Below are positions 13,296 through 13,803 of a DNA stretch of 13,803 nucleotides, piece by piece. The translations under genes were made by a program, and so were the position numbers. Position 1 is the stretch's first letter, and every line of letters starts with the position of its first letter. Below the pieces are notes generated by a model. The model made no database searches. It saw only the letters and a program-made list of their open reading frames with translations, and was not told the DNA's origin. The stretch is from Christensenella sp. UBA3792 (lineage in GTDB: Bacteria; Bacillota; Clostridia; Christensenellales; CAG-138): assembly GCA_002369195.1 (NCBI GenBank), contig DFEW01000048.1:1-13803 (forward strand). Reading direction: 5' to 3'.

Positions 13296-13803
13296 AGACC
13301 GATACACCCCAATACGCGAATGACATTGCAGAGGAGATCCGCATGTTTCTGGGTCTCGTGCCGATCACGGACACGGAGGACGGAAACACGGAGCTCCGTC
13401 TTTGCGTGAACCTTTGCGCGGCGGAGCGCACGGCAACGGCGCGGCAACTTCCCGACGGCGAGCCGATCACGGTCTCCTATACGTTCGATCCGACCGATCC
13501 GCTCGATCAAAAGCGGCAGGAGAAACGCGCGTTGAAGCGCGCGGCGTTCGCGCTGATGCAGCGCATCAAACCCACAGAAATGCCGTGGGGGAGTCTCACC
13601 GGCATTCGTCCGACCAAGCTGCTGCGCGAGCTTTGCGCGCGCGTGGGCGAGCGGGAAGCGGTGCGGCAGTTTTCCGAGGTGTTCTCGGTGCGCATCGACA
13701 AGCTCCGTCTGGCGGCGACGATCAACGCCGTGCAGAAGCGGTTCATCGAATCGGTGCAGCCGAACGATCTCGACGTGTACATCGGCATTCCGTACTGCAA
13801 AAC
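13283..13803 (+). CDS. hemZ: HemZ-type oxygen-independent coproporphyrinogen III oxidase-like radical SAM protein (3' partial)
   Basis: 173 codons are visible. LTGIRPTKLLREL and the approach to the catalytic core, DVYIGIPYC, are HemZ landmarks, and the window ends just after the first cysteine of the expected CxxxCxxC iron-sulfur motif. HemZ proteins are radical SAM enzymes related to HemN; their exact reaction is less secure than HemN's. Two starts are possible. GTG at 13283 overlaps the previous gene and has GAGGAA about 7 nt upstream. ATG at 13343 is preceded by GAGGAG at 6 nt. I prefer 13283 because the extra 20 residues (YANDIAEEIRMFLGL region) look like the family's N-terminal helix. 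Last visible member of the recJ cluster. Confidence 0.88.
   Translation, partial: MVCLKTDTPQYANDIAEEIRMFLGLVPITDTEDGNTELRLCVNLCAAERTATARQLPDGEPITVSYTFDPTDPLDQKRQEKRALKRAAFALMQRIKPTEMPWGSLTGIRPTKLLRELCARVGEREAVRQFSEVFSVRIDKLRLAATINAVQKRFIESVQPNDLDVYIGIPYCK

Overview
The window looks like a high-GC member of the Clostridia (Firmicutes/Bacillota), probably an uncultured gut or rumen lineage. The grounds are gene content and order (a recJ-relA-dtd-MBL-hemZ cluster, and tmcAL beside pta-ackA), strong GGAGG-type ribosome binding sites, extended -10 promoters (TGnTATAAT) and GC-rich codon use. No phage, IS element, CRISPR array, tRNA or rRNA was found.

Layout. (1) 2-1144: the 3' end of a large, presumably secreted protein with MBG-type beta repeats, ending in a metallophosphoesterase-like domain whose metal-binding motifs are almost all substituted. 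A strong terminator follows. (2) 1192-1567: a non-coding, highly structured stretch with three consecutive hairpins, then 2.9 copies of a 97-bp tandem repeat, each carrying a small hairpin with an internal G-A/G-A mismatch. (3) 1680-4381: an extended -10 promoter and a membrane-anchored clostripain-family (C11) cysteine peptidase, closed by a terminator shared with the convergent tmcAL. (4) 4436-7960: tmcAL (tRNA-Met cytidine acetate ligase) on the minus strand, divergent from pta-ackA, with back-to-back extended -10 promoters between them. (5) 8009-end: recJ, relA/rel, dtd, an MBL-fold hydrolase and the 5' part of hemZ, tightly packed on the plus strand.

How the genes fit together. pta and ackA make ATP and acetate from acetyl-CoA, and TmcAL spends acetate and ATP to modify the elongator tRNA-Met anticodon. 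The recJ-to-hemZ block is a conserved Firmicutes housekeeping cluster for DNA repair, the stringent response, D-aminoacyl-tRNA proofreading and a radical-SAM enzyme related to haem synthesis. apt, common between recJ and relA in relatives, is absent here.

Most of the window is ordinary core genome. The parts most worth a second look are the predicted dead phosphoesterase domain, the structured repeat tract, and an acetate kinase that keeps its catalytic residues but has lost a normally near-invariant FHQTM motif.
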